Made by a program: the position numbers and the translations under genes. The notes beneath the pieces are model-generated. The model did no database searches, was not told where the DNA came from, and saw only the letters and a program-made list of their open reading frames with translations. A DNA stretch of 64,000 nt from Astragalus membranaceus (lineage: Eukaryota > Streptophyta > Magnoliopsida > Fabales > Fabaceae): the NCBI GenBank assembly GCA_039519185.1, contig CM076846.1:69240666-69304665 (forward strand), in the 5' to 3' direction. Shown here one piece after another: positions 11,601 to 22,117 of this stretch (position 1 is the first letter of the stretch; each line of letters starts with the position of its first letter).

Positions 11601-12831
11601 CTTTGATTGTATGGACATGTTTAATCTTGGTTAATGAATGATATGTTCATGTTTGCTTGAGTATTATTCATTCATTTGCATTTGGTTATGGATTTAGAAT
11701 TGACTTGAAATGTTCTACTCCTTTTCTAAAACCCATTTCCTAAAATCATTTCAAAACAAAAAGAAACTTTTACTTTCAAAACAAAAATAAATCAATCGTC
11801 ATTAAACACCAATCGCGCCGTTGCCGATTAGGTCATTAATGATGATTTCATTTTCAAAGGAGTTAGTAGCGAGACCATTCTAACCGTTGTTGTTCGGTCT
11901 TCGCAAAAGCTCTATCCCATTTTCGAAAACTTATTCATTTCTCAAAAATAAACCAATTGTCATTAAACACCAATCGCCCCGTTGCCGATTAGGTCGTTAA
12001 TGATGATGTTGTTTTCAAAAGGAGTTAGTAGCGAGACCATTCTAACCGTTGTTGTACGGTCTTCGCGAGAGCTCAATCCTTTTTCAAAACCTTAGCTGAG
12101 AACTACGTCGCTTTGATCCCTCTTCCTGTGAGGGTACGTAGGAGCAGGGTCCTGTCCCGTCAAGCACACTTTTGAAAAATCTTTGTTTTGTCCTGATTTT
12201 CAAAGAAAACCAAAAAAGCCGAGAACTACGTCGCTTTGATCCCTCTTCCAGTGAGGGTACGTAGGAGCGGGGTCCTGTCCCGTCAAGCACACTTTTAAAA
12301 AAATCTTTGTTTTGTCCTGATTTCCAAAGATAACCAAAAATACTCTTCTTCCCTCCTGTTTTCAATAACAAACCTTAGCCGAGAACTACGTCGCTTTGAT
12401 CCCTCTTCCAGTGAGAGTACGTAGGAGCGGGGTCCTGTCCCGTCAAGCACACTCTTAAAAAATCTTTGTTTTGTCCTGATTTTCAAAGATAACCAAAAAT
12501 ACTCTTTTTCCCTCCTGTTTTCAATAAAACAAACTCCTAAAGAAAAGAAAAGAAGTAGAACAAACCGCTTTCAAACTCAAACTTTTGTCCAAACCACACA
12601 TCAAGTTAATGGTTCCCTTTCGGTAGAAATGAGGTGCGGGGTGCTAATACCTTCCCCGTACCTAACCGACCCCCGAACCTACATCTCTGCGTTTTCGAAA
12701 GACCATCCGCCTTGTTCAAAAGACCTTTTTTCAATGTTTTGGTCTTAAAATTAAAATATTGGTGGTGGCTTCAAAAATTTTCCACGTTGTCAAACGAAAA
12801 GTCCCAAACCGGATTTTTTTCGGGTGCAACA
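8602..12831 (+). mobile_element. Ogre-type solo LTR
   Basis: The unit begins TGTCATACCCCAATTTTG, the characteristic start of legume Ogre LTRs, and ends CGGGTGCAACA. The TSD ccaac lies at 8597-8601 and 12832-12836. It is 4230 bp long with no coding domains, so it is a solo LTR. A TATAAATA box is at 9576-9583, after a CT-rich tract. It contains a repeated CACTAGTGCCTAGTGCAC segment (about 10440, 10570, 10680), TTTACCA-rich repeats at about 10770-11115, a duplicated block at about 11795-12070 and a three-copy block at 12094-12530. Short open frames in it are not conserved coding sequence. Confidence 0.9.
12094..12530. repeat. Three-copy tandem block in the Ogre LTR
   Basis: Copies of the GAGAACTACGTCGCTTTGAT block start at 12098, 12221 and 12381, each followed by the same GTACGTAGGAGC and GTCCTGTCCCGTCAAG segments. 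Unit lengths are 123 and 160 bp; the longer includes an extra tract ending in AATAACAAACCT. Both strands show open frames only because of the repeat. Confidence 0.85.
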
Positions 12832-14016
12832 CCAACAAGAACTGTTACAGGTTGGAGAATTTGTATGGACTATAGAAAACTCAATAAGTTCACAAAGAAA
12901 GACCACTTTCCTTTACCTTTCATTGACCAAATGTTAGATAGGTTAGCAGGTAAGGAGTTTTATTGTTTCTTAGATGGTTATTCATGATACAATCAAATTG
13001 CAATAGAACCTGAGGACCAACAAAAAATTACCTTTACATGTCCCTATGGAACCTTTGCATTTAGAAGGATGCCTTTTGGACTTTGTAATGGACCTACAAC
13101 ATTCCAAAGGTGCATGATGTCCATTTTCTCTGACTTCATTAAGCAATCAATGGAAGTATTCATGGATGATTTCTCAGTTTTTGGAGACACAATTCAATCA
13201 TGTTTATTAAATTTAGAGAAAATTCTCCAAAGATGTGAGGAAACAAATTTAGTGCTTAATTGGGAGAAGTGCCATTTCATGGTACAAGAAGGCATTGTGC
13301 TAGGACATAAAGTGTCAAAGAAAGGTCTTGAAGTGGATCAAGCCAAGATTGAGGTCATTGAAAAACTGCCACCTCCAACAACTGTCAAAGGAATCAGGAG
13401 CTTCTTAGGCCATGCAGGCTTCTATAGAAGATTTATCAAAGACTTTTCAAGGACATCCAAGCCATTATGTACACTCTTGCAAGTTGATGCACCTTTTAAC
13501 TTTGATGAACCATGTATAGAAGCATTCCAAAAACTCAAAAAAGTATTGGTGACTGCACCAGTGATTGTTACACCGGATTGGAGCAGGCCCTTTGAATTAA
13601 TGTGTGAAGGCAGTGACTTTGCTGTGGGAGCTGTCTTAGGCCAAAGGTATGATAAAATCTTTGATTCCATTTGTTATGCTAACAAGACATTAATTGAAGC
13701 TCAAATGAACTATACTGTAAAAGAAAATGAACTATTATCAGTGGTTTTTGCATTTGGCAAATTTAGATCTTACTTGGTTTGCACCAAAGTTATTGTTTAT
13801 AGTGATCATGCTGCCATCAAGTATTTAATTTCCAAAAAAGATGGAAAACCAAGGTTAATAAGAAGGATTCTCCTCCTTCAAGAATTTGATCTTGAAATCA
13901 GAGACAAAAAGGGGTGGAGAACCAGGTTGCTGACCATTTATCTAGACTTGAAGGTGAAAGAACAGGTACACAGAAGGGATAAATCACGGAAAGTTTTCCT
14001 GATGAAAAACTGTTAG
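12832..14016 (+). pseudogene. Ath-1 reverse transcriptase and RNase H
   Basis: It continues from 8601. WRICMDYRKLNKFTKKDHFPLP begins near 12853, RRMPFGLCNGPTTFQRCM lies at about 13060, and the catalytic box VFMDDFSVFGD at about 13153-13185 (FMDD, the Athila form of YxDD). RNase H blocks follow: FELMCEGSDFAVGAVLGQR near 13590 and VIVYSDHAAIKYLISKKDGK near 13790. A stop at 12985-12987 falls in the GYSGYNQI region, and the 3' end loses the frame after RDKKG (about 13905). Family role: cDNA synthesis and removal of the RNA strand. Confidence 0.88.
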
Positions 14017-15292
14017 CAGTTAGTGTAACAGCATCTAGTGCTTCTACACCTAGTGTAGCTGCACCATGGTTTGCTGACATAGTTACTTTCTTGTGAGCAA
14101 GGTTGTCCCAGTGGATATGACTTACCAACAAAGAAGGATATTTTTTTACATAGTCAAACAGTATCATTGGGATGATCCATTTCTCTATAAAATGTGTCCA
14201 GATCAGTTAATGAGGAAATGCATCCCACAAGAAGAATAGCAAGTAGTGCTTCTGCACTGCCATGCTGCACCATATGTAGGTCACTTTGGAAGCCACAGAA
14301 CAGCAGCTAAGGTATTATAGCCTGGTTATTATTGGCACACTTTAATTAAAGATGCATATTTATTGGTCAAAACTTGTGACAAATGTCAAAGAGCAGGTAA
14401 TATTTCTGAAAAACATGAAAGGCCTAGAACCAATATTTTAGAAATTGAACTTTTTGATGTATGGGGCATGGATTTCATGGGTCCTTTTCCACCTTCTTTT
14501 GGCAAGTGGGTAGAGGCGGTAGGGTTGCCTATTAATGATGCCAAATCTTTTAGCAAATTCCTTTTAAAAAACATTTTTACAAGGTTTGGCACCCCAAGGG
14601 CAATCATCAATGATGAAGGCTCACATTTTTACAATAAACTCATTGAAAATCTTCTTGCAAAATATGGGATTAAGCATAAAATTGCTACATCCTACCACCC
14701 ACAAACAAGTGGACATGCTGAATTATCAAATATGAAAATTAAAAGGATGCATGAAAAAATGGTTGGACCATCAAGAAAAGATTGGTCTTTACACTTAGAT
14801 GAAGCATTATGGGCATACATAACTGCATTTAAAACACCATTAGGTATGCCCCCTATAGGTTAGTCTATGGCAAAGCATGTCATCTGCCTGTTGAATTGGA
14901 AAACAAGTCTTATTGGGCTATGAAAAAGCTAAATTAAGATCTCAACAAGGCAGGTGCACAAAGGTTTTTGGAGTTGAATGAATTAGAAGAATTTAGGCAA
15001 TTCTCTTTTGGGAATGCAGAAATTTACAAAACAAAAACCAAAGAAGAGAACTTAGAGAAGGAGGAATAGTCTTGTTATACAATTCTAGGTTGAAATTATT
15101 TCCTGGAAAACTTAAATCAAGATGGTCAGGACCATTTAAATTAGTCAAAATCTACCCCCATGGTGCAGTTGATTTGTATGATGCAACCACAAATACGACA
15201 TTCAAGGTAAATGGCCAAAGAGTAAAAATGTACCATGGTGAACATGTGGTGAGGGATAAACAAGCGCTTATGGGAGGCAACCCATGTTATTA
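14017..15292 (+). pseudogene. Ath-1 integrase
   Basis: Zinc-binding HHCC remnants lie at about 14255-14400 (CDKCQRAGNISEKHERP). The core has WGMDFMGPFPPSFG (first D), RAIINDEGSHF (second D) and HPQTSGHAELSN (E). The block between PPSFG and KWVEAV, normally about 13 residues holding a beta strand, is deleted at about 14500. The core stops at 14861-14863. The C-terminal part at 15072-15292 ends with the Athila block FKVNGQRVKMYHGEH. Palindromes lie at 14037-14065 and 14246-14257 in the degenerate N-terminal part. Confidence 0.83.
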
Positions 15293-15742
15293 AATATTAG
15301 TTTTGCAATTTTTTGTTCAGTTTAATGTTATCAAGTGTTTTGTAGGAACACAGGTTTTAGTGCATCTGCACCTAGGTGCATATGCACCTATCATCCTCGG
15401 TGCTACTACACCAGAAATTCAAAAATTTGACCTGGGTGAAATTTTTTCAAAAATGCCAGCACAAAAATATGTTATCATGATCGGTGGCTGAGATGTTGAG
15501 TTGTCTCACCTACGCTTGCACATGTCACATTGCATGAAAGCCCACATACCTCTAACGGCTACTCCGCCCATCAAATCAACCAACTCACTCACCACCTTAA
15601 ACCGACCCAATTCCCCATGGCTACCATTTATTCACCCACAATTACCCCCTCTCTCACAAAACCGTAAATATCCCCAATCACATTCTCTCTCCCACAAATC
15701 CCCAATTTTTCTGTAAACACCCATCTTCAACCTCTCTTCAAA
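15293..15742 (+). promoter_or_regulatory. Spacer before the env-like gene, with palindromes and CT-rich tract
   Basis: No coding potential. Palindromes lie at 15360-15372, 15375-15388 and 15399-15412. The rest, about 15540-15742, is C/T-rich with low G, like a 5' untranslated leader, and ends CTTCAAA before the ATG at 15743. SIRE-1 has the same CTTCAA before its env-like ATG. It may contain an internal promoter or splice acceptor for the env-like mRNA; no element can be pinned down. Confidence 0.5.
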
Positions 15743-17947
15743 ATGGTTCGCAAACAAAGTGCCATGAATACCTCAGGAAAGAACATCACAGGTACATGAT
15801 CAACATCAAAGCAAATCGAAAAGAAGAAAGTTGGTGCAACTGCACCTATTCCAGTACCAATTAATGCTGATCATGCACATTTCTGGGAAATGAAGTTCCT
15901 ATCTGAAAGGGGCTACAGTTTGATGAAAGCACACCCAAGCTTCATGTCAGCAATCTCAAGTCTTCCTTGGGATTTGTTCGTGCAACATAGAGCATTCTAC
16001 TTGGAGCAAGTAGTAAGAGAATTCTATTCTGGAATTCAGGACAACAACAAGGGTAAAATTCAGAACCATTTTGTAATTAGAGGTAGAAAGGTTTATTTTG
16101 ATGCTGATAGAATTAATAACCATTACAACCTGTTCTACTCTAGTTCTGATTTTGAAGAAAAAGTAGAAAATTATGGAAAGAAAGAAATGGAAAGAGCTAG
16201 GTCTAGAATTGCTGTGAAAAACTCAAAATGGGATAAAGTCACCAACACTGAATTTAAGCTTAAGAATAGATATCTGATCCCTGACTTAGGCAATTGGTAC
16301 TTGTTTATTGATTGCTCCATTTTCCCTACATCACACACATACACACTCTCTAAGGATAGATTGATCCTCTTGGATGCAATCTTGACCAATGACAATGTGG
16401 ACATAGGGAGAATTATTAACAAGGAAATTCTAGCTTGTACAACTAAATCAGTAGGATTTTTAATTTTCCCATGCTTGATCACTGAGCTATGCATGAAAAA
16501 AGGGGTATAAATTAGTTCTGATGAGCATCAACAGAGGAAGTACCCTCCAGGCCCATTATCTGCTGAAATGAAAGAGAGGACAAAAATAAAAACTGAACCA
16601 AATAACCTGGTGCAGCAGCACTTAGTGCAGAAGCACCAGGCAGTTTGGAGATTCCAACAAGAACAGCGTGATTGGCTACAACTTAGGTTGATGGAGATGT
16701 CGCGGGTACCAACCCAGTTAGAAACCCCAGTGTTTCGAGCATGGGTTTTTCAAAGTCTGGAAGAAGTGGAAGAAGAGGAAGAGAAAGAAGAAGAAGATAA
16801 GGAGGAAAAAGAAGAGAGTGAAAAGGAAGCTAAGAAGAAAAAAGTCCTGAAAAGGAAGAGGGAGTCTAAAAAGAAACAGAAAGAGAAGAGCAAAAAGAAT
16901 GAGGAAGAAAAGGAAGAGCTACTGAGTGAAGAGTTAGATGACACTGATGAAGATGAAACATTGACTAAAATGGTGAAGCAAATGGAGAGGAATGAAGATG
17001 AGGAGGATGATGATACTACCACTGACAGTAATGGCAAGAGTGGGGAGGAAGAAGATCAGAATTTGAGCATGGAGGACATAGTAAGAAAGAAATATGAGGC
17101 TGGATCCCAAACAGAACCAGTTCTCACCCAAGTTACTCAACCAACCCACCCACAGTCAGAAAAATCAACATTACCATCCACAGGAAAGACACCTACACCA
17201 CCAACATCTAAATCACCATCACGCATTACACAGTCATCACCACCACCACCCATCACCCAAGAAAATCAACCTGAAACAGAACCAACCAAACAACCAACAC
17301 CCATTCCTTCTCAAGAGAAAACTCCACCACAAACCACTGAGCCAATCTATCAAACTTCTAACATTGTTTTTGAGAAACAGTCTTTGCAGGTTATTCAGGA
17401 AAACCCCCTTGAAGAAGAAGGAAAAACAAGTTCTGAAGAAGAAGGTCGAGATCCAGATATACCAGCAACAGATGCTTCTGCATCTAGTGCAGATGCATCT
17501 CAAGGTATTCCAGTTTTGACAGTCATACCAAAGAACAAAGAGGATACTGTCAACTTGGTGCTGGAAAAGCTAGCACAGAAGAAAAGAGCAGAGCTGGGAA
17601 ATGCTCAGAAACTTTTCAACAAACCTGCTGAAGTTACAAAAGCCGTGATGGGGACCCCAGGTGAAGGAGGACAGACTGTGCAAACAACTAAGGAGCCTGT
17701 TGCTGACCCAATTGTAGCAAAGCAAACTAGTGCAGAAGCATCTGAGGCACCTGCATCAAAGAAAACTGTTGAACCAAAACCAACAACAGAGGTAGTTGGT
17801 GCAACTGCATCTAGTGCAGATGCACCAAAAGCTGAGGAACCCATGAAAAAAAAGCAGAAGGTAAAACACATTCCTGTGAGATCCAGCTCAAGGATCAAAA
17901 GTGGAGCAAAGAAAGAGTCAAACTTTACTGTTGTTATTTTAAATTAA
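15743..17947 (+). pseudogene. Ath-1 env-like gene
   Basis: One frame runs from the ATG at 15743 to the stop at 17945-17947 (734 codons), broken only by TGA at 15797-15799 and TAA at 16508-16510. The start reads MVRKQSAMNTSGK. The next 200 residues (LEQVVREFYSG, HFVIRGRKVYFDADRINNHY) resemble the putative plant transposon protein domain found in Athila and SIRE env-like ORFs. A highly charged Glu/Lys-rich stretch follows (16750-17100), then a Pro/Thr/Ser/Gln-rich region and a basic tail (KKKQKVKHIPVRSSSRIKS). I see no convincing signal peptide or transmembrane segment, so a true envelope role is doubtful. Palindromes are embedded at 15833-15846, 16609-16621, 16625-16637, 17471-17484, 17798-17811 and 17814-17826. 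Confidence 0.8.
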
Positions 17948-18713
17948 ACTACTTATATGTCTTTGCTATCCCACATGTATGAACCCCTGTCCCCATTTTG
18001 GAACAAAATTACTTTTTAAACTCAACTTAGAGCAGTGAGGACACTGCTCAACTTTAAGTAGGGGGAGAAGCACTTTAAATACTCTATGCATGTGCTTATA
18101 TGTGATGCAATCAACAAAGCTTCTTTTAAAATTTTTTTTCTTCATAAAACTGTTTTACAAAAACATTAGTTACATAAGCTTTAGTTTGAGGTGCATCAAA
18201 TTGTTTCTATGTTTAAAGTAGGATTTGATAGCTTTGAAGCATGATCAGCTTAAATTCTTTTTCACAAAATTTAGCCAAATGCATTCTTTGAACTGATTTT
18301 TAATGATGAAAGGAAGAAAAAGAAAAGCCTTGTTTTCCCCAAATGACCAATTTTTATTATTACTTTGACACATCAAAACTGAGTTTCTGAAAAGAACCTT
18401 GCTATTTGAAAAACTATCTGATACAAGACGATTTTTCGAAAACCAAGGTCAAAAACAAATTTTTACTAAAAGTATAGAAGAGCATAAAGAAATAAGTTTG
18501 GGGGAGTTTTCCATCAACACTAAGGCTGAGTATGAGAAACTTAGAGTAGTCAATACAATAGGTTACCAAAAAACACTACAAAAGAGTTCAAAATGTTATA
18601 AAGAGCTATATTTGCCCAAATCATCAACTGAACCTGTTCTAATAGTGCACTTGGTTTGAAAGAAAAGAAAAGCATCAAAATGCAAAAGAAAAGAAAGAAA
18701 AAAAAAGAAGAAA
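17948..18713 (+). other. Ath-1 3' noncoding region, first copy of the duplicated tail
   Basis: Noncoding and AT-rich. From 18245 onward it is duplicated at 21024-21490, with a few substitutions and small indels. It ends in an A/G-rich tract and is cut at 18714 by a captured copia segment. A short open frame at 18399-18659 is repeated, frameshifted, at 21178-21378, so coding is unlikely. Confidence 0.75.
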
Positions 18714-20480
18714 GCTGTGGACTGTTTGCTTTTAAGACAGCTGTGTTTCTGCTTTTAAGACAGCTGTGTTTCTCCTTTTAAGACAGCTGTGTTTCTCCTT
18801 TTAAGACAGCTGTGTTTCCGCTTTTAAGACAGTTGTGTTTCTCCTTTTAAGACAGCTGTGTTTCTACTTTAAAGACAGCTGTGTTTCTGCTTTTCTGCAG
18901 AATACACCAGTTTCCAACTGTCATGACTCTTCTCAACTATGACTCATCTCAGCTATGGCAGTTTTTGGAGTTGATGCTTCTCAAGTTGATGCTTCTTATG
19001 AAGATTTTTATGAAGTGATACTTCTCAAGTTGACTGTTCACATCAAGTTGACCCTTCTGATCTTGACTCTTCTTGTCATGATGCTTCTCAACTTGAGTCT
19101 TCTCATATGATGACAATCTCCCCCTTTTTGATGTTTGACAAACTTTATGAGATGGATTAAGTTTTTTGATATTTGTTTAAAATTTTCTAAGGCTTATTTT
19201 TACTCCCCTTGAATATGTGCATACAGATTCATAAGCAAGACCATTAATTTCACACAATTCAGATACCACACAAGAACATAAGCAAGAACATATATTTCAT
19301 TAAGCTCATCAAAAGAATCAATGATATGATTACAGAGGGTTATGTTCTTTTTGGCATATTTGCCTAGGAAAATAAAAACAGCATGTGAGAAGTATACTTC
19401 TCAACAAAAAAGTGTCATTGAAACACAAATATTAGCTACTACCTAGCAAAAAAAACTTCTAAGACCCCTAATCTTAATCTACTCTTCTCCCCTTTTGGCT
19501 AACATCAGAAAGGTGGAGGCAGGCAGAGAGATTAAGAGGCTAATGTGATGGGAAAGACCCATCAGAAGAGGAGGAAGTAGCAGGTCTTGGAATGTCAGGA
19601 AATTGGGAGATAGGACCAAATTATGGAGGAGTGAGGTTTGGAGCAATTGTGGTCATCCATTGCTGCAGAATCCATGACTGATACTGCTCATCTCTAGCAG
19701 CTTGAGCTCTTTTCCCTTGTTGCAAAATTGCTTGTCCTTCAAGCACATGTTTCAGTAGAGCTCACTTTTCTCATCATCTTCTCCATATTATGCGAATGAC
19801 CAGAGCTTCAGGAGCAGAAGGTCTTTCCTCTTTAGATTCCTCAGAAACTTTCTCTTGTGCTACACCAGAAGGTTGGCCAGCATTAAAGAAAGAGGAATCC
19901 AGAGACCTGAATTTTGATGGCATGTCAGAAGGGTGAGACTGGGTGTTGATGGGAGGATATATTGGTTGAGGGGAGTCATCTAAAGGTGATTGATTGAGAT
20001 CGAGAAATTGGCTGATGTTTGAGGAGGTTAAGGTGTTGGCACTTTTGAGTGGAGAGATGTCATGTTCTAGGTTGATGGCAGCTAAGAGTTGTTAAAGGTT
20101 ATGAGAGGTTACACGTGAGATAGTGGGAATTGGTGATGGTTCTGTTTGTGGTGCAGTTGCTATGGGGAGTGGTGTAGGTGAGAAAGGTGGGATTGAGTGT
20201 GGTATGGTTGTGACAGGTAAGAAAGGTGGAAGTGTAGGCATTTTCTCATGGATCATTGAAGGGAGAGGGGTTTGAATTATAGGTGAGAAGGTGTTAAAGT
20301 GAAGCTCCCCCTGTGGTGATGCTGGGATGGTTTGAGTTAGAGGTTCAGAAGCATTACCATCTGTAGTTTCTTGAGCAGAACCAACCTTCTCTGCTTGAGC
20401 AGATTCACCTTTCTCAGCTTCAGCAGAGTTTGCTTTCTCAGCTTCTTCAGCAACTTGTCTTTCTTCAATTTCCTCTTCAT
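18714..20480 (-). mobile_element. Captured SIRE 3' segment inside Ath-1
   Basis: This 1767-bp block matches SIRE-1 at about 40235-41858, with the same order and strand: LTR part (to about 19120), polypurine tract on the minus strand at about 19119-19131, then the C-terminal part of the env-like gene. It has no TSD. In the second tail copy the corresponding position holds a different 264-bp stretch (21491-21754), so this is a replacement, not a clean insertion. The right junction shares GTG with both parents. That fits template switching or gene conversion. Confidence 0.8.
18728..18888. repeat. Minisatellite, 7 x 23 bp
   Basis: Seven units of TTTTAAGACAGCTGTGTTTC plus three bases, each with a CAGCTG palindrome (CAGTTG in unit 5). 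The related SIRE-1 sequence has only one unit (40242-40264), so the array expanded in this copy or shrank in the other. Confidence 0.92.
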
Positions 20481-20833
20481 GTGCTTAAAGCACCCCAAGT
20501 CTTGAAGATGTTGTTAGTCTAGTCTATATTTTGAAACACCTTTGTTTTGACCAAACGTGATCTAAAATTTTCCAAAAGCTAAAGAGAAACTTTTTACTTA
20601 GTTTTGGAACTGATTGGATCTCAGTGGGGCACACAAATGAGTTTTAATAAACTTTGGATGTTTGGGAAATCAAAGGCACAAAGACAAAATGTTCTGAAAA
20701 ATGAAGTCCATCAAATGCAAAATCATTCTTTGAAAAGATATGAGCGGATCCGTTATTCTTAAAATTGAGAACCCTACTTGTGTTTTCTTTTTGTCATTAC
20801 TTGAGGACAAGCAATGGTTTAAGCTTGGGGGTG
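20481..20833 (+). other. Ath-1 3' end, first copy, with polypurine tract
   Basis: It resumes the Ath-1 tail after the captured block and matches 21755-22117. It ends with ACTTGAGGACAAGCAATGG and the polypurine tract AAGCTTGGGGGTG at 20821-20833, immediately before TGATAAC. Confidence 0.85.
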
Positions 20834-21027
20834 TGATAACTCTATTTTATATAGAGTTATTTATGCATCTAAACATAACTAATTGCTTGAAACCAAGTTT
20901 AATGTGTGTTAAATATAGTAGTATAAGTAAGATAACAACATTCTATGTTTCAAAGGGGATTATGTAATGATTTAAGCATTTTGTATATATATATATATAT
21001 ATTGGTATGTTTGATATGTTTGTTCAG
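20834..21027 (+). repeat. Truncated internal LTR copy of Ath-1
   Basis: The first 190 or so bp of the LTR (TGATAACTCT onward), broken at TTTGTTCAG and joined to the tail sequence CTTAAATTC. TCAG at 21024-21027 is shared by both partners. It lacks the TATA box. Confidence 0.9.
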
Positions 21028-22117
21028 CTTAAATTCTTTTTCACAAAACTTAGCAAAATGCATTCATTGAACTGATTTTTAATGATGAAAGGAAGAAAAA
21101 GAAAAGCCTTGTTTTCCCCAAATGACCAATTTTTATTATTACTTTGACACATCAAAACTGAGTTTCTGAAAAGAACCTTGCTATTTGAAAAACTATCTGA
21201 TACAAGAGGATTTTTCGAAAATCAAGGTCAAAAACAAATTTTTACTAAAAATATAGAAGAGCATAAAGAAATAAGTTTGGGGGAGTTTTCCATCAACACT
21301 AAGGTTGAGTATGAGAAACATAGAGTAGTCAATACAATAGGTTACCAAAAACACTACAAAAGAGTTCAAATGTTATAAATAGCTATATTTGCCCAAATCA
21401 TCAACTGAACCTGTTCTAATAGTGCATTTGGTTTGAAAGAAAAGAAAAGCGTCAAAATGCAAAAGAAAAGAAAGAAAAAAAAAGAAGAAAAGAAAATCAA
21501 ACCAAAGAAAAAAGTATGCATAAGGAGGTCAGTGAGGAGGGAAATATATGCTACATGTCTGGAAATGTAGTATCAAGTGCAGCTGCACTCAAATGCATCC
21601 GCACCGTTACAAAAAGTTCAGTGGTTCTGCACTTCACAAAAATATTCCCTGCAACTGCACCAAGGTGCATCTGCATCAAAGAAAAGAACCACAAAAAAAA
21701 AAGAATAGTGCATTGATTCAACAGTTTTGAAATACTCAACCAAAGTCCTTAGTTGTGCTTAAAGCCCCCCACCCCAAGTCTTGAAGATGTTGTTAGTCTA
21801 GTCTATATTTTGAAACACCTTTGTTTTAACCAAACGTAATCTAAAATTTTGCAAAAGCTAAAGAGCAACTTTTTACTTAGTTTTGGAACTGGTTGGATCT
21901 CAGTGGGGCACACACTCACACAAATGAGTTTTAATAAACTTTGGATTGGGAAATCAAAGGCACAAAGACAAAATGTTCTGAAAAATGAAGTCCATCAAAT
22001 GCAAAATCATTCTTTGAAAATATATGAGCTGATCTGTTCTTCTTAAAACTAAGAACCCTACTTGTGTTTTCTTTTTGTCATTACTTGAGGACAAGCAATG
22101 GTTTAAGTTTGGGGGTG
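21024..22117 (+). other. Ath-1 3' noncoding region, second copy, with polypurine tract
   Basis: A tandem repeat of 18245-20833 that keeps the original 264-bp stretch (21491-21754) where the first copy has the SIRE block. It contains TGCA palindromes at 21577-21588 and 21664-21677. The polypurine tract GTTTGGGGGTG ends at 22117, next to the true 3' LTR. No gene is seen. Confidence 0.85.

Noticed and set aside
15743..17947. True viral-type envelope gene in Ath-1
   Set aside because: No convincing signal peptide, furin-like site or transmembrane segment; the protein is charged and Pro/Thr-rich. Kept as env-like by position only.
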